NCBI GenBank assembly: GCA_002314325.1
Contig: DCFC01000029.1
Location: 56,222 to 69,513, forward strand
Length of the DNA stretch: 13,292 bases
Reading direction: 5' to 3'
From: Megamonas hypermegale
Lineage (GTDB): Bacteria; Bacillota; Negativicutes; Selenomonadales; Selenomonadaceae
Below, in pieces: positions 7,304 through 13,292 of this stretch (positions are counted from its first letter, which is position 1; each line of letters opens with the position of its first letter). Under the pieces are notes generated by a model. It was not told where the DNA came from. It was given only the letters and a program-made list of their open reading frames with translations, and did not search any database. The position numbers were made by a program, and so were the translations under genes.

Positions 7304-8104
7304 ATGTCTGAAGATATGAATGAACAAACCTCTGCCAATCTGTCCGCCGCTAATACGCCTTCCGCGGTACTTCCGGCGCAAACGGAAGAGACTGCTGCGG
7401 AAAGCAAAAATGACGGCAGCATGTCCATCATCGCTCATCTTACGGAGCTACGCAAGCGTCTTATCCGTTCGCTTATTGCTATCGGCATAGGCAGTTGTAT
7501 TGCTTACTATTTCATTGAAGACATAATGCATCTTTTGACCGGCCCTGCTGGCAAGCTTTATTATATGCAGCCGGCAGAGGCGTTTTTTACTTATATAAAA
7601 GTTGCCATATTTGTCGGATTTTTAATTGCACTGCCTATCGTCCTTTACCAAATCTGGCGATTTGTACTGCCTGCCCTAATCGGCATGGAACGGTATCTCA
7701 TTTCCGTTATCGTACCGGTTTCCCTTATCTTATTCATAGCGGGCATCGCCTTTTCGTTTTTCCTCGTGTTGCCGGCCGCTGTTAAATTTCTCGTAGGTTT
7801 CAGTACGCAGGAACTTCAGCCGATGTTCTCCATCAAGCAGTATTTCGATTTCGTCATAGCGTTTCTGTTGCCGTTCGGATTTATTTTCGAACTGCCGCTG
7901 GCTATCGTCCTGCTCGCCAAAGTGGGCATCGTGTCTTCCAAATTTTTGGCAAAACAGCAGCGTCTTGTTATATTTTTGACATTCGTCATCGGTGCTGTCA
8001 TCTCACCGACACCGGATATATTTTCCCAGTGCATGATAGCTATCCCGATGATACTTCTGTATGAAATAAGCTACGTAATCGTGCGCTTCGCCATGAAAAA
8101 ATAA
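7304..8104 (+). CDS. tatC: Twin-arginine translocase subunit TatC
   Basis: The six-helix membrane receptor that recognises twin-arginine signal peptides and recruits TatA. The core begins with HLTELRKRL at 45-53, whose Glu48 corresponds to the signal-binding Glu15 of Escherichia coli TatC. Six hydrophobic stretches follow; the second ends in the conserved QIWRFVLPALIGMER (116-130, Glu129), and SPTPDIFSQ (234-242) precedes the last helix. The family normally starts a few residues before the HLTELR motif, but here about 38 hydrophilic residues rich in Ala, Ser, Thr and Glu come first. The ATG at 7304 has GAGGT at about eight bases, whereas the ATG at Met40 has no site, so the extension is probably translated. 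Last gene before a strong terminator. Confidence 0.97.
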   Translation: MSEDMNEQTSANLSAANTPSAVLPAQTEETAAESKNDGSMSIIAHLTELRKRLIRSLIAIGIGSCIAYYFIEDIMHLLTGPAGKLYYMQPAEAFFTYIKVAIFVGFLIALPIVLYQIWRFVLPALIGMERYLISVIVPVSLILFIAGIAFSFFLVLPAAVKFLVGFSTQELQPMFSIKQYFDFVIAFLLPFGFIFELPLAIVLLAKVGIVSSKFLAKQQRLVIFLTFVIGAVISPTPDIFSQCMIAIPMILLYEISYVIVRFAMKK

Positions 8105-8155
8105 AAAAGCAGAATGACTGCTCATTTTTCAATGAGTATGTCATTCTGCTTTTTT
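8103..8155 (+). terminator. Strong bidirectional terminator after tatC
   Basis: Positions 8103-8118 and 8140-8155 form a perfect 16-base stem ending in U runs on either strand. Inside the loop, CTCATT (8121-8126) pairs with AATGAG (8131-8136), adding a second stem. The left arm overlaps the tatC stop codon. On the minus strand it can serve the Uma2-family gene ending at 8237. The remaining bases up to 8236 show nothing else. Confidence 0.9.
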
Positions 8156-8236
8156 TACAGCTAAATTTAATATGAGAAGATTTAATACGCCGATTGTGCT
8201 GGTTAAAGGCTCAATATTTTATCAATGTAACCACAT

Positions 8237-8776
8237 TTATAAATACAAATCGGCATAATCGAATATATCCGCAATCTTGACAATGAATTTATCGCATACG
8301 GAAACTTTAATCTCCGTGTCCTGCATTGTATACAATTTATCCAGAATAAACTCGCCGTTATTATTCAGATAAACTTCTATGATACAGTTGAGCGGGTCAA
8401 CGAGCCAGTATTCCTTAACACCTGCTTTGCCGTACGTATATTTTTTCTTCCAGCGGTCATTGTGCGCCGTAGCCGGTGATAAAACCTCCACGACCAAATC
8501 CGGCGCGCCGTGTATGCCGTCTTTTTTTCTGATGGTGGGATTGCAGACAATCATTACATCCGGCACGAAAATATTTTTCTCGTCAATAAAAACATCTACG
8601 CCGTCACAGTAAGCCCTGCATGTTTTCCCTTTTAAATTCAGCCTGAATTCGGCTGAAATATTCGTTACGACTGTACCGTGCTCCAATCTCGGTTTAGGCG
8701 ACATCATTACAATCTCACCGTCAATCAGTTCCGTTTTTATTTCGTTAAATTCATCTATATAAGCCAGATTTTCCAT
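8237..8776 (-). CDS. Uma2-family (DUF820) putative endonuclease
   Basis: A 179-residue protein of the Uma2 family, which has a PD-(D/E)XK nuclease-like fold; the biological role of these proteins is poorly known. Visible family features are the ELIDGEIVMMSP start (16-27), VPDVMIV (71-77) with Asp73, and APDLVVEVLSP (91-101) with Asp93 and Glu97. The Lys110-Lys112 run and YGKAGVKEYWLVDP (115-128) complete the presumed catalytic and dimer surface. All expected acidic residues and the lysine are present, so it could be catalytically competent. The ATG follows an AAGGAG site at about ten bases. It is a stand-alone gene between two unrelated units. Such genes are often multicopy and patchily distributed, suggesting transfer, but nothing mobile is seen next to it. 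Confidence 0.9.
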   Translation of the reverse strand: MENLAYIDEFNEIKTELIDGEIVMMSPKPRLEHGTVVTNISAEFRLNLKGKTCRAYCDGVDVFIDEKNIFVPDVMIVCNPTIRKKDGIHGAPDLVVEVLSPATAHNDRWKKKYTYGKAGVKEYWLVDPLNCIIEVYLNNNGEFILDKLYTMQDTEIKVSVCDKFIVKIADIFDYADLYL

Positions 8777-8815
8777 ACTAATTCACTCCTTAAACAGAGA
8801 AAATGCTTTTATCTC

Positions 8816-8821
8816 ATTATA
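8816..8821 (-). promoter_or_regulatory. Probable -10 box of the Uma2-family gene
   Basis: The minus strand reads GTGTATAAT, a perfect TATAAT about 40 bases before the ATG. No convincing -35 box is found at 16-18 bases. The call rests on the -10 box and its position. Confidence 0.35.
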
Positions 8822-8903
8822 CACGAAAATAAAAGTTTCCGTATGCGATAATTTAACGATAAACATAAAAGATATATTTGAAAATATTTTTTCTTGAAAA
8901 TGC

Positions 8904-8940
8904 AAAATCTCCGAAAGTGGTCCAGGCTTTCGGAGATTTT
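8904..8940 (-). terminator. Rho-independent terminator downstream of the GH127 gene
   Basis: AAAATCTCCGAAAG (8904-8917) and CTTTCGGAGATTTT (8927-8940) form a perfect 14-base stem with a nine-base loop. On the minus strand it follows the GH127 gene by about 90 bases and separates it from the Uma2-family unit; UUUUGCAUUUU follows the stem. It could also work on the plus strand, but no plus-strand gene precedes it closely. Confidence 0.75.
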
Positions 8941-8956
8941 TGTCAGTTATTCTATA

Positions 8957-9008
8957 AAAATGAGAGAGTAGGTTTAAAGAATAGATTTAAAATGAGAGAA
9001 TAGGTTTA
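8957..9008. repeat. Two-copy direct repeat with a 32-base period
   Basis: AAAATGAGAGAGTAGGTTTA (8957-8976) and AAAATGAGAGAATAGGTTTA (8989-9008) differ at one position out of 20 and start 32 bases apart. A shorter echo, AGAATAGATTTA, lies between them. They occupy the 3' side of the GH127 gene, just before the terminator hairpin. The function is unknown; a protein-binding pair or a slipped duplication are both possible. Confidence 0.7.
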
Positions 9009-9028
9009 TTCATGGAGTTTTATTAATT

Positions 9029-10993
9029 TTATTTTTTATGCAGCCAAACTGCCATTTCCGTTTCACCGCGGTTCAGGCAGGTGAAATACGGTATAAGTTT
9101 GATGTCTGTCTGTGCGTCGGTATCTTTTATTTTATCCACCGGCTGATACAATTTATCTTTCCAGTTGTCATTGAGTTTTATGCGGCTGCCCTTGATGGAC
9201 AGGGAAACAACGCCGCCAAACAGGTCGGTTTTGAATTCTTCGGTAATAGGTGCCTGCGTGTCAATCTGTAAAAGCTGCAGATTAGCGCCGTTGTCCACGC
9301 CTTCGGCGCAGTAAACAACCGGTCCGCGCTGCACGGCTACTTTGCTGCGGTCTTCGCGTATCAGCGGATTAGCACCGATAAATTGAGCTTTCATCGGCAA
9401 ATCAAGTACAACTGTATCGCCGCTTTGCCAATTATATTCAAGTACGGCATAACCGTTTACAACGGGTGCTTTTACTTCACTATTGTTTACCTTAAGAGTG
9501 TAATTTTCTGCCCATGCAGGTATTCTCAGTGCTAATTTGAAAGCGGCGCCGTTTTTCACGATGAATGTTATTTTACCGTTCCACGGATAATTTGTTTCCT
9601 GCATAAGTGTAACAGCTTTGTTTTTCAACTTGAACTGTGCTTCATTGCTCAGATACAGATTGGCATAAATCGTATCATCAGTGGTTTTATACATATATTC
9701 ATCCAGTGAACTCAAAAGACGGGCAAGATTAGGCGGGCAGCATGAGCAGCCGAACCATGCCGGACGGGTCGTTTTGACATGAGATTTGTTCGGGTCTTTT
9801 TTGCTGAGTTCCGGCACTACTTCCAGCGGATTTACATAGAAGAAATGCTTGCCGTCCAATGCCATGCCGTCGATTACGGCGTTGTAGAGTGCGCGTTCCA
9901 TCACATCAGCATATTGGCTGTCATGTTCTATTTTCAGCATATTGTCGGCAAAGAATATCAGGCCGATGGAAGCGCACGTTTCGCAGTACATCGTATCGTT
10001 CGGCAAATCGTAATCAGCCGTGAAGGCTTCGCCGATTGCTGTAGAACCGATGCCACCCGTGATATACATGCGTTTCGTTACGATATTTTTCCACAGGCGC
10101 TTGCATGCTTTAAGCATTGCTTCGTCGTTATCAAGACGGGCCAGCATTGCCATACCGGTGCACATGTACATGACGCGCACTGCATGACCTTCCGCCGTTT
10201 CCTGTTCCAAAATCGGTTTATGGTTTTGATAATACGACGGTTTAAAGCCGTCCATGCCTTCAATCAGAACTTTCGTCGACGGGTCGTCTTTCTGCTGTTC
10301 TTTGAAGAAATTCGGATTTTTGCCGCGTTCATACAGGAAAAAATGAGTCAGTTTTTTATATTTTTCATCATGCGATAATTCGTACAGGCGCAATAGTGCC
10401 AGTTCGATTTCCTCATGGCCGTCATAGCCATGAATTTTGCCTTCTTCACTACCGAAATGTCTGTCGATATTGTCCGCCAGTTTGTATGCTATATCAAGAA
10501 TTTTCTTATTGCCTGTAACGTTGAAATAGCCGACTGCCGCTTCGATGAAATGACCGGCGCAGTAAAGTTCGTGGCTCTGATAAAGGCGTTTGTACTTGCG
10601 GTCCGGTGCTTCAATCGTAAAATACGTATTTAAGTAGCCGTCCTCTTCCTGTGCCTGTGCCAATAAATCCACCACACCGTCGGCAATCTTGCGAAAGTCT
10701 TCATCATAATGCTGATGCAGTGCATAAGCTGCCGCTTCCAGCCATTTATAAACGTCGCTGTCTTGAAATACCATGCCGTAATGGTGGCCCTGTGTTATGC
10801 CTGCCGCGATTTTGAAGTTTTCGATGGCATGGCTTTTTTCCGACGGAATATAATCGGCGTCGCGTTCCTTTTCGATTTTTATATCAGCCTTGTCGTTGAG
10901 TACATCCCATTGAAACGGCAGCATTTCTTCGCGTACCAGTTTAATATACTGCTGCCAGAACGGTGCCGTAATTTTTATTTTATTTTCAAACAT
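9029..10993 (-). CDS. Beta-L-arabinofuranosidase, glycoside hydrolase family 127
   Basis: A 654-residue GH127 enzyme (former DUF1680) that should release beta-linked L-arabinofuranose from arabino-oligosaccharides of the kind found on plant hydroxyproline-rich glycoproteins. The alpha/alpha-barrel core is followed by C-terminal beta-sandwich domains. The active site matches the Bifidobacterium enzyme HypBA1 almost residue for residue: Glu322 in GEAFTADYDL (acid/base), Glu338 and Cys340 in MYCETCASIG, and Cys418-Cys419 in FGCSCCPPN. There the first cysteine of the pair is the nucleophile and the others bind zinc. HELYCAGHFIEAA is at 141-153. There is no signal peptide, so it acts in the cytoplasm on imported sugars. 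The ATG has a textbook AGGAGG at seven bases. It lies 17 bases after the transporter fragment and was presumably co-transcribed with it. Confidence 0.95.
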   Translation of the reverse strand: MFENKIKITAPFWQQYIKLVREEMLPFQWDVLNDKADIKIEKERDADYIPSEKSHAIENFKIAAGITQGHHYGMVFQDSDVYKWLEAAAYALHQHYDEDFRKIADGVVDLLAQAQEEDGYLNTYFTIEAPDRKYKRLYQSHELYCAGHFIEAAVGYFNVTGNKKILDIAYKLADNIDRHFGSEEGKIHGYDGHEEIELALLRLYELSHDEKYKKLTHFFLYERGKNPNFFKEQQKDDPSTKVLIEGMDGFKPSYYQNHKPILEQETAEGHAVRVMYMCTGMAMLARLDNDEAMLKACKRLWKNIVTKRMYITGGIGSTAIGEAFTADYDLPNDTMYCETCASIGLIFFADNMLKIEHDSQYADVMERALYNAVIDGMALDGKHFFYVNPLEVVPELSKKDPNKSHVKTTRPAWFGCSCCPPNLARLLSSLDEYMYKTTDDTIYANLYLSNEAQFKLKNKAVTLMQETNYPWNGKITFIVKNGAAFKLALRIPAWAENYTLKVNNSEVKAPVVNGYAVLEYNWQSGDTVVLDLPMKAQFIGANPLIREDRSKVAVQRGPVVYCAEGVDNGANLQLLQIDTQAPITEEFKTDLFGGVVSLSIKGSRIKLNDNWKDKLYQPVDKIKDTDAQTDIKLIPYFTCLNRGETEMAVWLHKK

Positions 10994-11010
10994 GATATAT
11001 CCTCCTGAAT

Positions 11011-11823
11011 TTAATTTCTTTTTGCCAGTTCCATTAAAATATTGCGTTCATTACGTTCATATTTGCGATATACAATCATCGGTAAAATACCGCATAAGAA
11101 GATGACGGCCGGAAGCCATGTAAATACGAGCTGAATGCCGAATACGGCCTGTGCCGACTGGACGGCATTCGGAACGTAACCGAAAAATTCCATAACGATT
11201 GCCGGAATAAATCCGCCGATACCGGAACCGGCTTTTATGCAGAAAGCACTGCCGATTGCCGTCAAAAAGCCGCTGGCTCTGATGCCCGTCTTCCATTCGC
11301 CGTAGTCGACTGTATCAGAAAGCATGGCAAACGGCATGGAGCAGGCAATGCCCTGACCGATGCAGGCAATAACCCATAAGGCGATTAAAATCTGAATATT
11401 GCTGCCGCAGAAGAAGATGGCAATATGACCGAAAGCAACTAAGATGAAGCCGAATATCATCGTGCCGTATTTATTGAAAACTTTTACGAGGAACGGAATG
11501 CAAACCATGCCGATAACCTGAGCGACTGTTACGCCGTTGATTACCGCCGTGAGGTCTTTATCGCCCAGATAATACTGACAGTAGTAAACAACGGTGGACT
11601 GACGGATAGTAATGGCAATCCAGAAAATCAGATTGGCTGTAACGATTAAAATCCAAGGCCAGTTGCCTTTTATCGCCTTAACGCTGTCTTTTATCGGGAT
11701 TGTTTTCAGTTTTTCCACATTTACTTCACGCAGATTTTTAAAAGCTACGATGAATAAGATAATGGCAATGATACCGAAAAATGCCAGCGTCATGGAGAAG
11801 TCTTTCTGAAATATTTTTATCAT
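11011..11823 (-). CDS. C-terminal fragment of a GPH-family sugar:cation symporter (5'-truncated)
   Basis: These 270 residues are the second part of an MFS transporter of the glycoside-pentoside-hexuronide:cation symporter group (MelB/YicJ-like), which normally has about 450 residues and twelve helices. About seven membrane helices are present, starting near helix 6. The mid-loop NLREVNVEKLKTIPIKDSVKAIKGNWPW and the cytoplasmic SMPFAMLSDTVDYGEWKTGIRASG (numbered about 163-186) are characteristic of the group. About 190 N-terminal residues are absent, and the ATG at 11823 has no ribosome-binding site and overlaps the stop of a foreign reading frame. An in-frame stop lies immediately upstream, so this is a remnant, not a short protein. 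In an intact locus it would import arabinosides for the GH127 enzyme. I expect it to be non-functional. Confidence 0.85.
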   Translation of the reverse strand: MIKIFQKDFSMTLAFFGIIAIILFIVAFKNLREVNVEKLKTIPIKDSVKAIKGNWPWILIVTANLIFWIAITIRQSTVVYYCQYYLGDKDLTAVINGVTVAQVIGMVCIPFLVKVFNKYGTMIFGFILVAFGHIAIFFCGSNIQILIALWVIACIGQGIACSMPFAMLSDTVDYGEWKTGIRASGFLTAIGSAFCIKAGSGIGGFIPAIVMEFFGYVPNAVQSAQAVFGIQLVFTWLPAVIFLCGILPMIVYRKYERNERNILMELAKRN

Positions 11824-12268
11824 TATTTAAGCGTATCTATATATTTGATAATAGCGTCCGCAATTTTGTTGAGCGGTGCTCTGCCTGTATTTACCACTAA
11901 ATCGTAATTGGCCGGTTCGCCCCATTTTCTGCCTGTATAATAATTGTAGTAGCGGCTCTTTTTTCGTTTTCCCTGTCCAGCTCTTTCAGCGTCTTGCCTT
12001 CGTATACGTCTTTGCCTCTTTGCTGTCTGTATTTATCGTCGGCGCAGACAAAAATGGCAAAGTGGTTCGGCATATCTGCCAGTACATAGTCGGCTGAACG
12101 ACCCAAGATGACGCACGGTCCGTCCTGTGCCAGCCGTCTGATTACACCGGCTTCAGCAATAAACATGCCGCTGCTCGACTTGCCGCCTGCATGATTGCCG
12201 AAGGAATGAAACGGCATATACGTCATAGCCATCGGTTCCACCGTATTTTCTAATTCTTTCAAGTCATT
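11823..12268 (-). pseudogene. Fragment of a cytidylate-kinase-like gene, 5'-truncated and frameshifted
   Basis: The first frame (12262 down to about 11960) contains a recognisable segment of the cytidylate-kinase-like family: GPCVILGRSADYVLADMPNH, then FVCADDKYRQQR and TLKELDRENEKR. The next frame continues it without a gap as RYYNYYTGRKWGEPANYDLV, then VNTGRAPLNKIADAII and KYIDTLK with a TAA at 11825-11823, the usual C-terminus of this family. The frames join if the six-A run (complement of 11959-11964) is read as seven. The N-terminal part, about 60-80 residues with the ATP-binding ISRQYGSGG-type loop, is missing: the frame closes at 12271-12269, and the only start, TTG at 12262, has no ribosome-binding site. 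The restored piece is about 146 residues. A kinase lacking its P-loop cannot be active. Confidence 0.85.
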
Positions 12269-12302
12269 TTACCGCACCGGCGATATTCATCTGCGTCGCG
12301 TC

Positions 12303-13097
12303 ATGGAACAGACATTCAACCTTATTTTCGTAACGGCGGGGACACTTTATATGGAAGAAAACAACAAGCGGTATACCGTCGATGAAAGACAGTTCCTCAT
12401 TTTGCCGCCCAATCGTCTGCATAAAGGTTATAAATGCTGTGATAAACCGACAAATTTTTTCTGGCTTCATTTTTATACTACCGGCAGTTTCTCTTATGCT
12501 GATAAACCGATTTACGACAGAAATCATAAACAGAAAGCCAACTATCAGTTTATTAAGGAACCGTTTCATATCAGCCTGCCGCAATACGGTTATCTCAATC
12601 TGGAACAGCAGTCGCAGATGGCGGAATGTATGAATGCCATCGTTCAGGTTAAAATCGACAAAAAACGTCCGAAAAAGGATTTTTATTCTTCTGCCGTTTC
12701 CCAGATAAAAAGTCAGCAGTTGTTCTTTTCTATATTGAGCATTCTCTGCGACGTGAATATTTCCAGCGACAAAGATGTTGCGCAGGATATTTATGATTAT
12801 TTTAATCTGTTTTACAAGGAACCGTTTGATTTGAAAAAGTTGGCGGCGGAATACGCCTTTCATCCCACGCATATCATCCGCTGCGTAAAGAAGAAATACG
12901 GCATAAGCCCGCTGCAGTTGCTGCTCAATATACGTATAAATAAAGCAAAAGAGCTGCTGGTTGAAACAAATCACACCATCAGCCAGATAGGAATGGAAGT
13001 CGGTTTTGAAGATAATGCTTATTTCACCAAACAGTTCAAAAAAATTGTCCAGCAGACCCCGACAGAATACCGCAATCAATTTCGCAATAAAAAATAA
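12303..13097 (+). CDS. AraC-family transcriptional regulator, 5'-truncated
   Basis: A sugar-responsive regulator with a cupin-like N-terminal sensor and two C-terminal helix-turn-helix motifs. From the ATG at 12303 it has 264 residues. Sensor strands are visible at 8-45 (LIFVTAGTLYMEE, QFLILPPNRLHKGY), and the DNA-binding domain at about 178-262 contains DLKKLAAEYAFHPTHIIRCV, KKKYGISPLQLL and TISQIGMEVGFEDNAYFTKQ with the closing PTEYRNQF. The frame stays open upstream and encodes YRTGDIHLRRVM (12270-12305), which looks like genuine sensor sequence. The ATG has no ribosome-binding site, so the true start, roughly 20-30 residues further out, has been lost at the junction near 12266. It would have controlled the divergent transporter–GH127 operon. 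DNA-binding half intact; expression doubtful. Confidence 0.85.
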   Translation: MEQTFNLIFVTAGTLYMEENNKRYTVDERQFLILPPNRLHKGYKCCDKPTNFFWLHFYTTGSFSYADKPIYDRNHKQKANYQFIKEPFHISLPQYGYLNLEQQSQMAECMNAIVQVKIDKKRPKKDFYSSAVSQIKSQQLFFSILSILCDVNISSDKDVAQDIYDYFNLFYKEPFDLKKLAAEYAFHPTHIIRCVKKKYGISPLQLLLNIRINKAKELLVETNHTISQIGMEVGFEDNAYFTKQFKKIVQQTPTEYRNQFRNKK

Positions 13098-13124
13098 ACT
13101 GCCGGCTTATTCGGCAGTTTATTT
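13092..13124 (+). terminator. Rho-independent terminator after the AraC gene
   Basis: AAATAAACTGCCG (13092-13104) and CGGCAGTTTATTT (13112-13124) form a perfect 13-base stem with a seven-base loop, followed by TAATTTATT. The left arm contains the AraC stop codon. Confidence 0.9.
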
Positions 13125-13150
13125 AATTTATTAGCCCTGTAATAAAGAAA

Positions 13151-13250
13151 GTGCCGTTCGGCACAATATAAGATGAAGAGAATTAATTTCTTAATTTATC
13201 TTCATATTGCGCCGGGCAATTTTTCTTTGCTGGCACAAAGAAAAGTTGCC
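13151..13250. repeat. Cluster of three hairpins, likely a dispersed intergenic repeat
   Basis: Three inverted repeats follow each other: GTGCCG/CGGCAC (13151-13164); ATGAAGA-AATTAA with TTAATT-TCTTCAT (13173-13205, with small bulges); and a 15-base stem 13215-13229 with 13236-13250 (one G-U pair on the plus strand), loop CTGGCA. The GGCAACTTTTCTTTG-type arm is of a style I associate with multicopy intergenic repeats in this group of bacteria. No protein gene is evident from 13125 to the window end at 13292. Confidence 0.5.
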
Positions 13251-13292
13251 GAAAAAGAAAATGCCTTGTTTCGTAGCCCATAAGAGATTTTC

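Noticed and set aside
8189..8255. GCCGATT and AATCGGC inverted pair around the Uma2 stop codon
   Set aside because: Only seven bases with a loop of about 50 bases partly inside the coding region; no sign of a functional structure.
9779..10378. Plus-strand open frame of 199 codons opposite the GH127 gene
   Set aside because: It lies entirely inside a well-conserved GH127 gene and its translation is low-complexity, rich in Phe, His and Arg, as expected of an antisense shadow.
12264..13079. Long minus-strand open frame opposite the AraC gene
   Set aside because: The plus strand has the AraC family's helix-turn-helix motifs through this region; the antisense frame has no recognisable domain and no clear ribosome-binding site.
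1..13292. CRISPR array, tRNA, integrase or transposase
   Set aside because: No regularly spaced repeats, no cloverleaf and no recombinase motifs were found on either strand.

Overview
The window looks like chromosomal DNA from a low-to-mid GC anaerobic Firmicutes-type bacterium. I favour the Negativicutes (Megamonas, Selenomonas or Phascolarctobacterium-like), mainly from the overall protein flavour, the AGGAGG/GAGGTG ribosome-binding sites with frequent TTG starts, and the gut-type carbohydrate genes. The lineage is an inference, because there is no rRNA or other marker here.

Left part (1-4715, all minus strand): a fructose-6-phosphate aldolase-like gene with its own promoter and terminator, then a complete riboflavin operon. 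In transcription order the operon is promoter (4715-4687), FMN riboswitch (4656-4548), attenuator hairpin (4496-4455), ribD, ribE, ribBA, ribH and terminator (941-887). This is the gene order of Bacillus ribDEAH. Start codons and ribosome-binding sites are good throughout, and ribD uses TTG.

Middle part (4736-8155): a metallo-beta-lactamase-fold hydrolase on the minus strand is divergent from a plus-strand cluster of a long-chain polyprenyl diphosphate synthase, two tatA-like genes and tatC. The cluster closes with a strong bidirectional terminator. The shared intergenic region holds a promoter with a 19-base spacer of the MerR-controlled type and repeated AAGTTTACT boxes. The cluster links isoprenoid-quinone tail synthesis with export of folded, often redox, proteins.

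Right part (8237-13292): a solitary Uma2-family nuclease-like gene, then the remains of an arabinoside-utilisation locus. An intact GH127 beta-L-arabinofuranosidase gene lies downstream of only the C-terminal part of a GPH-type sugar:cation symporter. Divergent from it is an AraC regulator that lacks its N-terminal end. A roughly 440-base 5'-truncated and frameshifted piece of a cytidylate-kinase-like gene sits exactly where the two missing 5' ends and their shared promoter should be. This is the most unusual structure in the window: a recombination scar, or a chimeric assembly that must be excluded. The right edge (13151-13292) carries a cluster of hairpins that looks like a dispersed intergenic repeat.

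No tRNA, rRNA, CRISPR array, transposase or phage gene was recognised.
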